Counted from the first letter of the stretch, positions 8,923-18,771 are shown. The stretch: DNA of 63,037 nucleotides from an uncultured Nitrospiraceae bacterium (GCA_937138415.1 CAKZPA010000009.1:1-63037), one strand, 5' to 3'. Numbers and translations: made by a program. The notes: generated from the letters alone by a model not told the origin.

Positions 8923-9915
8923 ATGGGGAACGCGCGTTCGCCCGTCCTTCTCCTCGAAGACCTCACGATATCTTTCCATTGGGGGGGAAAAAATGTCGTC
9001 AGTGTCGTCAATGATCTTCACCTTGCGGTCGGAGAAGCCGAGGTGTTCGGTCTCGTCGGCGAGAGCGGGTGCGGAAAGAGCCTGACCGCGCTCGCCATCA
9101 TGGGGATACTCCCGCACAACGCCTCAGCAAAGGGGAAGGTACTCTTTCGGGGCCGGAATCTCCTCGGCCTCGACGCGGAGTCGATGCGGCGATTGCGGGG
9201 GCGGGAGCTGGCGATGATCTTTCAGGAACCGATGACCTCGCTCAATCCTGTTCTCACCGTGGGCTATCAGGTCGCCGAGGTACTCATGGCGCACTTCGGC
9301 CTGGCAAAAAACGACGCTCTGGAGAAGACGGTCGAGCTGCTGCGCGCGGTGCGGATCCCTTCACCGGAGCTGAGGGTACGCGAATATCCGCACCAAATGT
9401 CGGGCGGCATGAGACAGAGGGTGATGATCGCGATGGCGATCGCCTGCAACCCGTCTCTCCTCATCGCCGACGAGCCGACGACGGCCCTTGACGTGACGAT
9501 CCAGGCACAGATCCTCGATCTGCTCGGAAGCCTCCGGGAAGAGAGAAAGATGGCGATCCTGCTCATCACGCACGACATCGGCGTCGTTGCGGAACACGCG
9601 GAACGGGCCGCGGTCATGTACGCGGGGAGGATCGTCGAACTGGCGGGCGTGAGCCGCATACTCGAAGCGCCCCGGCATCCCTATACCATGGGGCTTCTCG
9701 ACTCCCTTCCGAAGAGGAAAGGCATCCCGTTAAGGCCGATTCCCGGGTCCGTGCCCAGACCGGGCAAACTCCCCCCGGGATGCACGTTTTCCGAGAGGTG
9801 TCGTTACGTCGTTCCGGCGTGTCGAAAAGAGGAACCCATGCTCAGGGAGATTGCCACCGGACATTTCTCCCGGTGCATACGATCGGAGGAGATCGAATGG
9901 GAATCATCGATGTAA
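8923..9915 (+). CDS. dppD: Oligopeptide/dipeptide ABC transporter ATPase, DppD type
   Basis: 330-residue ABC ATPase of the peptide/nickel uptake class. Walker A is 'GESGCGKS' (residues 46-53), the signature is 'MSGGMRQR', Walker B is '[12 protein letters not shown]', and the switch histidine is in 'LLITHD'. The C-terminal oligopeptide/dipeptide extension with '[17 protein letters not shown]' (usually carrying an Fe-S site) marks the Dpp/Opp branch. The start at 8923 is two bases after menG; an upstream in-frame start at 8851 lies inside menG. It pairs with the next gene as the heteromeric ATPase. Confidence 0.9.
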   Translation: MGNARSPVLLLEDLTISFHWGGKNVVSVVNDLHLAVGEAEVFGLVGESGCGKSLTALAIMGILPHNASAKGKVLFRGRNLLGLDAESMRRLRGRELAMIFQEPMTSLNPVLTVGYQVAEVLMAHFGLAKNDALEKTVELLRAVRIPSPELRVREYPHQMSGGMRQRVMIAMAIACNPSLLIADEPTTALDVTIQAQILDLLGSLREERKMAILLITHDIGVVAEHAERAAVMYAGRIVELAGVSRILEAPRHPYTMGLLDSLPKRKGIPLRPIPGSVPRPGKLPPGCTFSERCRYVVPACRKEEPMLREIATGHFSRCIRSEEIEWESSM

Positions 9916-10850
9916 TCTCGCTCAGGAAATTCTTTCCGTTCAGGAGGCGGGTGTTCGCCAAGCAGGAATGGCTCAGGGCCGTCGACGGGGTGACCTTTTC
10001 CGTTCGGGATGGTGCCGTGCTCGCCTTAGTGGGAGAGAGCGGTTCCGGCAAATCGACGGTCGCGCGGCTCGTCCTCCGCCTGATCCGGCCAACCTCGGGA
10101 GAGATTTTGTTTCGGGGAACGAATATTCAGGCGCTCAGGGGAGACTCCCTGCGGGAGTTCAGGAAATCGGTCCAGATCATATTCCAGGATCCTTTCGCGT
10201 CGTTGAATCCGAGGATGACCGTGTTCGATACGGTCTCGGAACCGCTCAAAATACACAAGCTCTGCAGGAAAGAGGAGATGAAAGACCGGGTCGTGCAGCT
10301 CTTGATGAGCGTCGGCCTTTCATCCGATATCCTCTCCCACTATCCCCACCAGTTCAGCGGCGGTCAGCGCCAGAGGATATGCATTGCCCGGTCCCTCGCT
10401 GTTTCTCCCCGTGTTCTGGTGGCCGATGAACCGCTCTCGGCGCTCGACGTCTCCATCCAGGCGCAGATACTGAACATCTTGCAGGATCTCCAGAGGAGGT
10501 CCCATATCTCGTTTCTCTTCATCAGCCATGACCTCAGAGTGGTGCACTATTTCAGCGACGAGGTCGCAGTCATGTGCCTCGGGAAAATTGTCGAGCGGGC
10601 GCCCACGAATCAGCTTTTCGAAACCCCGCTCCACCCGTACACAGAAGAACTCCTTGCCTCGGCTCCCAAACTGAAACGCGAACCGAGGAAAAGGGCCATT
10701 GTGAAGGGCGACGTGCCCAGTCCGGTCGACATGCCGCCCGGGTGTTCTTTCCATCCGCGCTGCCCGAAACGGTTCGATCCGTGCGACCGGTTCGTACCCG
10801 AATTGAAAGAGAGGGACGGCAGGCTCGTCGCGTGTCATCTCTACCGCTGA
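9897..10850 (+). CDS. dppF: Oligopeptide/dipeptide ABC transporter ATPase, DppF type
   Basis: 317-residue partner ATPase. Walker A 'GESGSGKS' (46-53), 'FSGGQRQRICIAR' signature, 'VLVADEPLSALD' Walker B, and the C-terminal 'PPGCSFHPRCPKRFDPC' extension. The DppF assignment over DppD rests on 'FQDPFASLNPRMT' and the second position. I start at 9897 (19-base overlap with dppD); the earlier in-frame ATG at 9780 is in dppD sequence. No substrate-binding protein follows; the permeases are 0.8-2.6 kb away on the other strand. Confidence 0.9.
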   Translation: MGIIDVISLRKFFPFRRRVFAKQEWLRAVDGVTFSVRDGAVLALVGESGSGKSTVARLVLRLIRPTSGEILFRGTNIQALRGDSLREFRKSVQIIFQDPFASLNPRMTVFDTVSEPLKIHKLCRKEEMKDRVVQLLMSVGLSSDILSHYPHQFSGGQRQRICIARSLAVSPRVLVADEPLSALDVSIQAQILNILQDLQRRSHISFLFISHDLRVVHYFSDEVAVMCLGKIVERAPTNQLFETPLHPYTEELLASAPKLKREPRKRAIVKGDVPSPVDMPPGCSFHPRCPKRFDPCDRFVPELKERDGRLVACHLYR

Positions 10851-10909
10851 TCGCTCCCGTCCAACGTGAGGGAACGTTGGCAGAGCGATGACACCGATGG
10901 ATCCCACGG

Positions 10910-10938
10910 TTGACTTCCCTCGTCGCGTGAGGTATGTT
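10910..10938 (+). promoter_or_regulatory. Promoter of pyrE, giving a leaderless transcript
   Basis: TTGACT (10910-10915), 17-base spacer, TATGTT (10933-10938). Only eight bases separate the -10 box from the ATG at 10947, and no Shine-Dalgarno sequence is present, so the mRNA would begin at or within a few bases of the start codon. Confidence 0.5.
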
Positions 10939-10946
10939 CAACGGAC

Positions 10947-11525
10947 ATGAAAGAGAGACTGATACGCCTTGTGATCGAGAGGGCCTTCAGGTATAGCGAA
11001 GAGCCTATTTTCAAACTCGTCTCCGGCAGGCTGAGCAACTACTATTTCGACTGCAAGACGATCACACTCCATCCGGAGGGGATGCACCTCATCGGCAACG
11101 TGATCTTCGACCACATCGAAGACCTCGGCGTGCGGGGTATCGGCGGCCTTACCCTTGGGGCCGATCCGGTCGCGTTCGCGGTCGCCTACACGTCGTATTT
11201 GCGAGGAAAACCGATCGAGGCATTCGTCGTCCGAAAGACCGCGAAATCGCACGGCACGATGCAGTGGATCGAAGGGAACGTGACAAAAGGCGATAACGTC
11301 GTCATCGTGGACGATGTCATCACGACGGGAAAGTCCACCATCGAAGCGATAACGCGCGCACAGGAGGCAGGGCTCAACATCGTCAAAGTCGTTGCGCTCA
11401 TCGACCGGCAGGAAGGCGGCAAAGAGAATGTTGAGGCGCTCGGCCACAAACTGACCGCCATGATTACGCGGGAAGAGGTGATGGCGGTCTACAACAAGCG
11501 TCGAGTCGAAGCACCAACGGATTGA
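10947..11525 (+). CDS. pyrE: Orotate phosphoribosyltransferase
   Basis: 192-residue type I phosphoribosyltransferase that joins orotate to PRPP in pyrimidine synthesis. The PRPP-binding loop 'VVIVDDVITTGKS' (118-130) is intact. 'FKLVSGRLSNYYFDCK' near residue 22 is the orotate-binding hood typical of PyrE, and 'GLTLGADPVA' (67-76) is the second family signature. Size and motifs fit PyrE better than other PRTases. It sits alone between two halves of a peptide transporter, apparently with its own promoter. Confidence 0.88.
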   Translation: MKERLIRLVIERAFRYSEEPIFKLVSGRLSNYYFDCKTITLHPEGMHLIGNVIFDHIEDLGVRGIGGLTLGADPVAFAVAYTSYLRGKPIEAFVVRKTAKSHGTMQWIEGNVTKGDNVVIVDDVITTGKSTIEAITRAQEAGLNIVKVVALIDRQEGGKENVEALGHKLTAMITREEVMAVYNKRRVEAPTD

Positions 11526-11530
11526 GATGA

Positions 11531-11570
11531 AGGGGTCGAGGGATTAAAGGGGCGAGAAATACGACCCTTT
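11531..11570 (+). terminator. Possible terminator after pyrE
   Basis: An 8-bp stem (aggggtcg / cgaccctt, one G-T pair) encloses a 23-base loop and is followed by a T run. It lies six bases after the pyrE stop and before the convergent dppC gene. The loop is long, so confidence is modest. Confidence 0.45.
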
Positions 11571-11632
11571 TTCCCCGTCATTATCCATCCCGGATTGTTC
11601 ATGTGTTCAATGACAGGGCATAGTATTCTCGC

Positions 11633-12484
11633 TCACTCTTCTTCCGTTCCCCATAATCTCGGATCGAGCGCGTCTCTCAGGCCTTCGCCGACCAGGTTAT
11701 AGCTCAAGACGGTTACGAGGATGGCCAATCCCGGGAAGAGCGACAGCCACCACGCGATTTCGATGTTGTCCTTCCCCGCGGTGAGGATATTCCCCCAGCT
11801 CGGGTCCGGAGGCTGCACGCCGAGGCCGAGGAACGACAGGCCGGACTCGATCAGTATCGCGCCGGCGACGCCGAAGGTTGCCGCCACGAAGACCGGCGAG
11901 ACGGCATTGGGCAAGATGTGCCTGAAGATCAACCGCCTGTTGCGGATGCCGAGGGCCCTCGCCGCATCGACGAAGTCGCGCTCCTTCAATGACAGGAACT
12001 CCGCTCTCACGAGGCGTGCGACGTCCATCCAGCCTGTTACCCCGATCACGGCCATGATCGTGAAGATACTTGGTTCCAGAATCGCGATCACGGCGAGGAT
12101 GAGGAAGAAGGTGGGGAATGCGAGCATCATGTCGACGATCCTCATGAGGATCGCGTCAACGCGCCCACCGTAAAACCCCGCGATCGAACCGACGACGACG
12201 CCGATCAGTATCGCGATGCCGACCGCGACAAAGCCGACCTTGAGAGACACCCGGGTCCCCCAGATGATCCTCGAGAGGAGATCCCTGCCGAGTTCGTCGG
12301 TGCCGAAGAGGTGCGCTTTGCTCGGGGGTGAAAGAGCGTTGTACACGTCGATCGCCGTCGGGTCGTAGGGAGCGATAACCGGCGCGAAGACGGCGGTCAG
12401 GATGAGGGCGCCGACGATGACCGCACCCGTGACCGAGAGTTTATTCTTAGCAAACCGTCGCACTATGACTCGAAGCAGCCGCAC
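11633..12484 (-). CDS. dppC: Peptide-type ABC transporter permease, DppC/OppC class
   Basis: 283-residue inner-membrane permease. The N-terminal 'RRFAKNKLSVTGAVIV' and 'PYDPTAIDVYNALSPPSKAHLFGTDELGRDLLSR' region is the OppC_N/DppC signature. The ATPase-contacting EAA loop is 'DFVDAARALGIRNRRLIFRH', followed by the late 'GLSFLGLGVQPPDPSWGN' stretch. It follows dppB on the same strand after a 29-base gap. With DppB it would form the membrane channel for the DppD/DppF ATPases encoded on the other side of pyrE. The substrate (peptide, nickel or other) cannot be told from the sequence. Confidence 0.9.
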   Translation of the reverse strand: MRLLRVIVRRFAKNKLSVTGAVIVGALILTAVFAPVIAPYDPTAIDVYNALSPPSKAHLFGTDELGRDLLSRIIWGTRVSLKVGFVAVGIAILIGVVVGSIAGFYGGRVDAILMRIVDMMLAFPTFFLILAVIAILEPSIFTIMAVIGVTGWMDVARLVRAEFLSLKERDFVDAARALGIRNRRLIFRHILPNAVSPVFVAATFGVAGAILIESGLSFLGLGVQPPDPSWGNILTAGKDNIEIAWWLSLFPGLAILVTVLSYNLVGEGLRDALDPRLWGTEEE

Positions 12485-12513
12485 GTCTCCATTCCTTATT
12501 TAATTAAAACGCC

Positions 12514-13494
12514 TTACGTCTCCTTTTTCGTTCTCACCCTGGGGTCCACGACGGCGTACGAGACATCGGCGATGAGATTTCCGATGAGCGTGAGGATCCC
12601 TCCGATAACGAGAATCCCCATGATGGTGGGATAATCTCTCGCCATTGTAGAGGCGTAAAATAGTTGCCCCATGCCCGGGATGGCGAAGATGGTTTCGAAG
12701 ATGACCCCGCCGCCGATGAGACCCGGCACAGAGAGACCGAGAATCGTCACGATCGGCATCAACGCGTTTCGCAACGCGTGCCGGAAGACGACCGTCGATT
12801 CGTCCAGACCTTTCGCGCGGGCCGTCTTGATGTAATCCTGTCGTATCACCTCGAGCATGCTCGACCTGCTGTACCGGCTCAGTCCGGCAATTCCGCCGAA
12901 AGCGGAGATGCCGACCGGAAGGATGAGGTGCCTGGCCCAATCGATGACCCGCTCGAAAGGACTCATATCCGAGACGTCGATGCTCTGGATCCCGGATATG
13001 GGAAGAATGCCCATGTTGACCCCAAAGAGGATCATGAGGAGGAGCGCGAGCCAGAACGTCGGGGTCGAGAACCCGATGAAGACGAATACCGTCGAGAGTT
13101 TGTCGAACAGGGAGTACTGCTTCGTTGCGGAGAGCACGCCGATCGGGATCGCAACCGCCACGATAATGAGCAGCGAGAGGACGTTGATGGTGAGGGTGAT
13201 CGGTATTCGCTCGAGAATCTTGTCGACGACCGGCCTGCCGTCGACGAATGACGTTCCGAAATCGAAGGCCACGAAGCGACCGAGCCAGTCGATATACTGT
13301 ACGTGGAGAGGCCGATCCAGCCCATAGAGCTTCTTCAGGTTTTCCTTCGCCTGGGCAGACACTTTGAGGGACATCTCGGTCTGCACCTCGACAGGATTCC
13401 CCGGCGCGAGGTGAATGACCGTGAAGGTAATGAGGGTGATCCCGAAGAGGAGGGGGACCATGAGCGCGAGTCGCTTGATGAGGTATGCAACCAT
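12514..13494 (-). CDS. dppB: Peptide-type ABC transporter permease, DppB/OppB class
   Basis: 326-residue inner-membrane permease starting '[20 protein letters not shown]', the standard DppB N-terminus. '[11 protein letters not shown]', '[15 protein letters not shown]' and '[11 protein letters not shown]' are family hallmarks, and the EAA loop '[20 protein letters not shown]' contacts the ATPases. I start at 13494; the frame runs on upstream without family similarity. A TATAAT on the minus strand (13505-13510) lies 10 bases before the ATG with no ribosome site, so the message may be leaderless. No binding-protein gene is adjacent. Confidence 0.9.
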   Translation of the reverse strand: MVAYLIKRLALMVPLLFGITLITFTVIHLAPGNPVEVQTEMSLKVSAQAKENLKKLYGLDRPLHVQYIDWLGRFVAFDFGTSFVDGRPVVDKILERIPITLTINVLSLLIIVAVAIPIGVLSATKQYSLFDKLSTVFVFIGFSTPTFWLALLLMILFGVNMGILPISGIQSIDVSDMSPFERVIDWARHLILPVGISAFGGIAGLSRYSRSSMLEVIRQDYIKTARAKGLDESTVVFRHALRNALMPIVTILGLSVPGLIGGGVIFETIFAIPGMGQLFYASTMARDYPTIMGILVIGGILTLIGNLIADVSYAVVDPRVRTKKET

Positions 13495-13504
13495 GGCGTC
13501 TTGT

Positions 13505-13510
13505 ATTATA
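13505..13510 (-). promoter_or_regulatory. -10 element of dppBC
   Basis: A perfect TATAAT read on the minus strand, 10 bases before the dppB ATG. No good -35 match is visible at 16-18 bases. Confidence 0.4.
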
Positions 13511-13609
13511 GTACCAGAAGACCGGAGGCGCATCCGCGGCGTACACGCAGACGATGCAAGCGGACTCCGCGATGCTGTTCGGTCGAACAAAAATTTTCCA
13601 GAAATGCCC

Positions 13610-14707
13610 ATGGCTGAGTGCAGACTGTGCAGGAGCGTTTCAGCCGACATCGCGCATGAACTCGGCGTCTGTCTCCGGTGCGTGAGGGAGAATCCCGAAA
13701 GGGCGATCCCCATCGCCATGGAGGCGCATGCGAGAAGCAGGGAAGCGTTCGGACTCCCTGTCGTCCCCCCGAAAGATCCGCGGGGGATCCCCTGCTCGCT
13801 CTGCGTGAACGCGTGCCGCATTCCGGAGAATGGATTCGGTTATTGCGGGCTCAGGAGAAACGACGGGGGGCGCCTCGTGGAAGTCACGGCGGAGGAAGGG
13901 GCGCTGTCGTGGTATCACGACCCGCTTCCAACGAACTGCGTGGCCGACCGAGTGTGTGCGGGCGGCACGGGGGCGGGGTATCCCGAGTACGCCTATCGCC
14001 CCGGACCGGAGTACGGCTACAGGAACCTCGCTGTCTTTTTTCACGCCTGTTCACTGAACTGCCTGTACTGTCAGAATTGGCAGTTCAAGAAGGAGACCCT
14101 TCGGAACGCGAGAGTCCATGTCCGGGAACTCATCTCCGATGTCGACGCACGCACATCGTGCATCTGTTTTTTTGGCGGCGACCCGACCCCTCAGGCCCCA
14201 TTCGCACTCGAAGCGTCGAGGAGGGCGCTCGCGGCGAGCAAGGAGAGGATTCTGCGGATATGCTGGGAGACGAACGGGACGATGCACCCGGGGCTTCTCG
14301 ACGAAATGGCGGAACTCTCGCTCCGCACCGGAGGATGCATCAAGTTCGACCTCAAGGCATGGGACGAGAACCTCCATATCGCGCTGACCGGCGGAACGAA
14401 CAGGCGAACCTTCGACAATTTCGCGCGCGTCGCGCACGCGCAGAAGACGCGTCCGGTGCCGCCGTTGCTCGTAGCAAACACCCTTCTCGTCCCGGGGTAC
14501 ATCGACGAGACCGAAATACGGAACATCGCGCGGTTCGTCGCGTCGTTAGATCCCTCGATCCCTTACAGCATGCTCGCGTTTTATCCCCACTTTTCTCTGT
14601 CGGACTTGCTGTTCACGAAACGATCGTTCGCCCAGCGCTGCCTGGCGGCGGCGAGGGAGGAAGGGCTTCGGAACGTGAGGATCGGCAACACCCATCTGCT
14701 GGTGTGA
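13610..14707 (+). CDS. Radical SAM protein, PflA-related with N-terminal zinc-ribbon-like cysteines
   Basis: 365-residue radical SAM protein. The [4Fe-4S]/SAM motif is C147-SLN-C151-LY-C154 followed by QNW, as in the family annotated as pyruvate formate-lyase activating enzyme-related or AmmeMemoRadiSam-system proteins. The N-terminal third holds extra cysteine pairs (C4/C7, C21/C24, C62/C65, C69, C79) that could bind zinc or a second cluster. Later motifs include '[10 protein letters not shown]', 'WETNGTMHP' and '[11 protein letters not shown]'. The start is uncertain between ATG 13604 and ATG 13610. The usual partners of the AmmeMemoRadiSam system are not in this window, so the substrate is unknown. 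Confidence 0.8.
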   Translation: MAECRLCRSVSADIAHELGVCLRCVRENPERAIPIAMEAHARSREAFGLPVVPPKDPRGIPCSLCVNACRIPENGFGYCGLRRNDGGRLVEVTAEEGALSWYHDPLPTNCVADRVCAGGTGAGYPEYAYRPGPEYGYRNLAVFFHACSLNCLYCQNWQFKKETLRNARVHVRELISDVDARTSCICFFGGDPTPQAPFALEASRRALAASKERILRICWETNGTMHPGLLDEMAELSLRTGGCIKFDLKAWDENLHIALTGGTNRRTFDNFARVAHAQKTRPVPPLLVANTLLVPGYIDETEIRNIARFVASLDPSIPYSMLAFYPHFSLSDLLFTKRSFAQRCLAAAREEGLRNVRIGNTHLLV

Positions 14708-14816
14708 TTCCCCTTCCGGGTTATCCGTCAAGGGATTTGTTGCGCGGCATCCATCGCTGCCTAAACACGCTCTCCTCGTTTTCTATTCGCATCCTCACGA
14801 AGAGCGTCTCCTCTGC

Positions 14817-14822
14817 TATAAT
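14817..14822 (+). promoter_or_regulatory. -10 element of the NitT-type permease gene
   Basis: Perfect TATAAT ending eight bases before the ATG at 14831, with no Shine-Dalgarno sequence between. A convincing -35 is missing. Confidence 0.4.
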
Positions 14823-14830
14823 GGTTTCTT

Positions 14831-16546
14831 ATGCGTAAAATACCTTTCGCGATTCCCGTCCTGCCGTTCCGATTCACGTTGATCGACGCCGGCATTCTCT
14901 TTTTCCTCATCGGCGTCCTCTCGCTCATCATCTTTGTTGCGTCCGGCTGGCGGCAGGAGATGCAGCCCGCGATCACGATCAGTCTCGACCCATCCTCTTT
15001 GCCTCTTTACTCCGCGAATTCACTGATCAGGATATTGTTCGCCTATGCGCTGTCTTTCGTGTTTTCGATATGGTATGGCTACATGGCCAACAGGAGCCCG
15101 ATCCACGAGAAGGTGATGATACCCCTCCTCGATGTCCTCCAGTCGATCCCCGTGCTCTCTTTTCTCCCGGGTGTCGTTCTCGCCATGATCGCGATCTTTC
15201 CGGACAGGCGGATCGGTCTCGAACTCGCATCGATTCTGCTCATTTTTACCGGTCAGGTATGGAATATGGCCTTCAGTTACTATAGCTCCATCAATACGAT
15301 CCCCCGGGAACTCACCGAAGTGACGCGCGTCTTCAGACACAGCAGGTTCACGAAATTCATCAGGCTCGATATGCCGTTCAGCGCGATCGGGCTCATCTGG
15401 AACAGCATGATGTCCGTCGCGGGCGGATGGTTTTTCCTCATGGCCTGCGAGATGTTCGTCCTCAAAGAGCGGGACTTTCGTCTCCCCGGGCTCGGTTCCT
15501 ACATTCAAACTGCGGCGAGTCAGGGGGACATGGTGCACGTGCTCTATGGCATCTTCACGATGGTGTTTCTCATCGTGGTGATCGACGTGATCGTCTGGAG
15601 GCCGCTCGTCGCCTGGTCGCAGAAATTCCGGATCGATACGATTCAGGCCGAGGACGAGCGGGAATCGTTCGTCCTCGATCTCATCCAGCGGTCTTCTTTC
15701 ATGGAGCGGGTGAGGACGGCTCTCTCGAGGGCGATCAAGAGGCTCGAAGCGTTTTCGGAACGTTTCGACTCGCCGTTCAAGCGGGTCTTCCCCGCCGTCC
15801 GTCGTCTTCTTTTCCTCGTCGCTGCCGTTGCGGCGGTCGCACTCTTATGCTGGGCGATCGTGAAGGCGGCGGGACTGTTGCTCTCGCTCGGTGTCGACGA
15901 GTACGCGACCGTCCTCGTCGCAGCCCTCTATTCCCTCGCACGGACATCCGCGGCCCTCTTCATCGCAACGCTCTGGACGGTTCCGGTCGGCGTGTACATC
16001 GGAATGAATCCGGGCGTGTCCCGTTTCCTCCAGCCTCTCGTCCAGATCGTCGCATCGGTGCCGGCGACCGCGGTATTCCCGGTCATTCTCCTCTTCCTCA
16101 TCGAACTTGGCGGGGGTCTCGACATCGGTTCGATCTTTCTCATGCTCCTCGGCACGCAATGGTATATACTGTTCAATGTCATCGCGGGCGCTTCGTCGAT
16201 CCCGCATGACTTGCGCGAGACGGCGCGGCTCTACGGAGTAAAGGGGATACAGAAGTGGAAAACGCTCATCTTGCCGGGGATATTTCCATACCTGGTCACC
16301 GGTCTCATCACCGCGACCGGCGGTGCCTGGAACGCAAGCATCGTTTCTGAGTTCGTGACGTTCGGAGGAGAGACACTGAAGACGCGCGGACTCGGAAGCC
16401 TCATCAGCGAGTCATCGCTCTCCGGGAATTTCGGCCTCCTCCTCTTGAGTACCGTCGTGATGGCGATGATCGTCGTGAGCATCAACAGGATTGTCTGGAA
16501 GCGATTGTTCGCCCTCGCTCAGGAAAAATACAGGCTCGATTACTGA
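14831..16546 (+). CDS. NitT/TauT-type ABC permease, two permease domains fused
   Basis: 571-residue membrane protein with two BPD_transp_1 permease halves in one chain. The first spans about residues 55-270 with its EAA loop at 'PRELTEVTRVFRHSRFTKFIRLDMP'-like sequence; the second about 350-560 with 'PHDLRETARLYGVKGIQKWKTLILP'. NitT/TauT permeases for nitrate, sulfonate or bicarbonate are usually single-domain, so this is the fused variant. It is followed five bases later by the ATPase gene, and no binding protein is near. The substrate is unknown. The message appears leaderless. Confidence 0.85.
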   Translation: MRKIPFAIPVLPFRFTLIDAGILFFLIGVLSLIIFVASGWRQEMQPAITISLDPSSLPLYSANSLIRILFAYALSFVFSIWYGYMANRSPIHEKVMIPLLDVLQSIPVLSFLPGVVLAMIAIFPDRRIGLELASILLIFTGQVWNMAFSYYSSINTIPRELTEVTRVFRHSRFTKFIRLDMPFSAIGLIWNSMMSVAGGWFFLMACEMFVLKERDFRLPGLGSYIQTAASQGDMVHVLYGIFTMVFLIVVIDVIVWRPLVAWSQKFRIDTIQAEDERESFVLDLIQRSSFMERVRTALSRAIKRLEAFSERFDSPFKRVFPAVRRLLFLVAAVAAVALLCWAIVKAAGLLLSLGVDEYATVLVAALYSLARTSAALFIATLWTVPVGVYIGMNPGVSRFLQPLVQIVASVPATAVFPVILLFLIELGGGLDIGSIFLMLLGTQWYILFNVIAGASSIPHDLRETARLYGVKGIQKWKTLILPGIFPYLVTGLITATGGAWNASIVSEFVTFGGETLKTRGLGSLISESSLSGNFGLLLLSTVVMAMIVVSINRIVWKRLFALAQEKYRLDY

Positions 16547-16550
16547 AGAC

Positions 16551-17828
16551 ATGTCCGGGATCATCCTCGAAACGAGAGAACTGACGAAAAGTTATCCCGT
16601 CGGCAAGGGAAGGTCGCTCTCCGTCCTCGAAGATATCAACATACAGGTGCGCGAAGGCGAGTTCGTTTCTATCCTCGGTCCCTCCGGCGCGGGCAAGTCG
16701 ACCCTTTTGAGGCTCATGGTCGGCCTCACGACGCCGTCGAAGGGGCAGGTCCTCTACCACGGGGTTCCCCTTCCGGAAGCGAACCCGAAGATCGCGATGG
16801 TTTTCCAGAGCTTTGCCCTCTTCCCGTGGCTGAGCGTTGTCGAAAACGTCGAACTCGGCCTGAAAGCGCTCGGCGTTCCCGACGACGTCGCCAAAGCGAA
16901 AGCGGTAGCCATGCTCGACCTCGTCGGACTGGACGGCTTCGAGGAGGCGTATCCAAGAGAGTTGTCCGGCGGGATGCGGCAGCGCGTCGGCATCGCGAGG
17001 GCGCTCGTCGTCGAACCGGAGATCCTTTTTATGGACGAACCATTTTCCGCCCTCGATATCCTCACGGCAGACAATCTGAGAGGAGAACTGGTCGACCTCT
17101 GGATCCAGAAAAAGATGCCTATAAAATCCATACTGTTCGTCACGCACAATATCGAGGAAGCGGTCTTCCTCTCCGACCGGGCCATCATCATGGGCCACAA
17201 TCCGGGAAGAATCAAGGCGGACATACCGATAGAGCTTCCGCACATCAGGAACAAGAACGCGAGGGATTTCAAATTTGCGGTCGACAGGATCTTCACCATC
17301 CTGAGCAAACCCGCGGAAGAGATCCCTTTTTTGTTGGAAAAGGGACGGTATCAGTTCCTCCCCCATACGAAGGTTGGCGCGATCGCCGGTTTGACGGAAC
17401 TCGTCCATGATCATGGCGGGAAAGTGGACATTTCCGCTCTCGCTTCGGAGCTCAGCATGGAGATTGACGATATTTTCCCTCTCATCGAGGCATCCGTGTT
17501 TCTCGATTTCGGGGAGATCAGAGAAGGAGACTATCTCCTCACCGAAAGAGGGAAAGCGTTTTCCGAAGCGGATACCCTGAAAAAGGAAGAGATATTCAGA
17601 GACGCTGCTGTGAACAACATCCAGCTCATCAAGCAGATCCTGCAGGTTTTGCAGTCGACCTCGAAGCACAGGATGCCGGAAGCTTTCTTTACGGAGATCC
17701 TCGAGAATCACTTCACGCCCGACGAGGCGTGGAATCAGCTCGAGACCGCGATCGACTGGGGACGATACGCTGAGATTTTCGCGTACGACTACGATGCTGG
17801 CGAGCTGTATCTCGAGAAGCCGGAGTGA
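16551..17828 (+). CDS. NitT/TauT-type ABC ATPase with C-terminal AAA-associated domain
   Basis: 425-residue protein. The N-terminal ~255 residues are an ABC ATPase: Walker A 'GPSGAGKS' (43-50), Q-loop 'MVFQSFALFPWLS', signature 'LSGGMRQRV', Walker B 'ILFMDEPFSALD' and 'LFVTHN'. The C-terminal ~160 residues, starting near 'ARDFKFAVDRIF', match my memory of the AAA-associated C-terminal domain (PF09821) found only with such fused permeases; it may sense ligand. I start at the ATG at 16551, five bases after the permease stop. Confidence 0.87.
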   Translation: MSGIILETRELTKSYPVGKGRSLSVLEDINIQVREGEFVSILGPSGAGKSTLLRLMVGLTTPSKGQVLYHGVPLPEANPKIAMVFQSFALFPWLSVVENVELGLKALGVPDDVAKAKAVAMLDLVGLDGFEEAYPRELSGGMRQRVGIARALVVEPEILFMDEPFSALDILTADNLRGELVDLWIQKKMPIKSILFVTHNIEEAVFLSDRAIIMGHNPGRIKADIPIELPHIRNKNARDFKFAVDRIFTILSKPAEEIPFLLEKGRYQFLPHTKVGAIAGLTELVHDHGGKVDISALASELSMEIDDIFPLIEASVFLDFGEIREGDYLLTERGKAFSEADTLKKEEIFRDAAVNNIQLIKQILQVLQSTSKHRMPEAFFTEILENHFTPDEAWNQLETAIDWGRYAEIFAYDYDAGELYLEKPE

Positions 17829-17982
17829 ATTTCCCCGAGAACGTTCCCTGACCGCCTTCGAACGAGAGCGATCTTATCTGCTGTCGGTCACGCGGGTATC
17901 CGCGGGTGATTGCGGTCACCGACGGTGCCAAAGGCACGGCCAATAATGGGAGTAATCGCGGGACCGTTGCATCGTTTATTGT

Positions 17983-18771
17983 ATGCGTGCTGGGCTTGAC
18001 TCCACATCGGACGTGAAGAGAGACGACTCGATAAAGATCAAAGCGCTCCTCCACAAGGATGTGAGTACCCGTGTCTCGGTCGGGGGGAAAAAATACCTCA
18101 TCATCACGGACGACCTCACGCCGCGGGATGGCCGCATCACCACGAAGGTCTACCTCGGGGGGGCGATTGTGCTGACGAGGGACACTGACCTCAATGAGAT
18201 CGCGGAGGAGGATCTCACCGAAAAGAAAGTGCTCGGTCTCTTGCATCGGCAGCACGAAATGATCGCTGAACTCCTGAGAAAAGAGAGCCAGAAAAAGACG
18301 ATGACACCGAGCGACTACCTTGACGAAGTCCGGGAACTCCTCCAGCGGAAGAGCAACAGGCGTGCGCTCGAACTCCTCGGCGCGGCGCTCGTAGAATACC
18401 CCGATGAACCGTTTCTCCTCTCCTACTACGGCTGCCTCGAAGCGGTGGCCAACAAGAATGTCGCGACGGGTATCGAACTGTGCGAGAGGGCACTCGCGCT
18501 CCTCGACAAGCGGTTTCCAGCCGACAAGGAGAGACACTTTCCGACGTTCTATCTGAACCTCGGGAGGGCTTATGTCGCGGCGGGCCGGAAGAAGCAGGCG
18601 GTCGAAACCTTCGAGAAGGGGCTCTCCTACGATGCGTCGCAAAAGGACCTCCTCTGGGAGATGCAGAAGCTCGGCGTGCGCCGGAAACCGGTTTTTCCGT
18701 TTCTCCAGAGGACGAACCCTCTCAATAAGTACGTCGGATGGTTACTGCACAAGCTGAAAGGATACGCCTGA
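17983..18771 (+). CDS. TPR-containing cytoplasmic protein of unknown function
   Basis: 262-residue soluble protein with no signal peptide. Residues about 15-85 form a beta-rich segment ('ALLHKDVSTRVSVGGKKYLIITDDL', 'TKVYLGGAIVLTRD') that I cannot assign. Residues about 110-230 hold two or three helical repeats of tetratricopeptide type ('ALELLGAALVEYPDEPFLLSYYGCLEA', 'FYLNLGRAYVAAGRKKQAVETFEKGLSYD'). This suggests a protein-interaction scaffold. It stands alone between an ABC transporter and a convergent FtsX-type gene 10 bases away. Confidence 0.65.
   Translation: MRAGLDSTSDVKRDDSIKIKALLHKDVSTRVSVGGKKYLIITDDLTPRDGRITTKVYLGGAIVLTRDTDLNEIAEEDLTEKKVLGLLHRQHEMIAELLRKESQKKTMTPSDYLDEVRELLQRKSNRRALELLGAALVEYPDEPFLLSYYGCLEAVANKNVATGIELCERALALLDKRFPADKERHFPTFYLNLGRAYVAAGRKKQAVETFEKGLSYDASQKDLLWEMQKLGVRRKPVFPFLQRTNPLNKYVGWLLHKLKGYA

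Noticed and set aside
12500-13546. 348-codon minus-strand frame overlapping dppB in another frame
   Set aside because: dppB in the correct frame has full family similarity; this one is Arg/His-rich noise.
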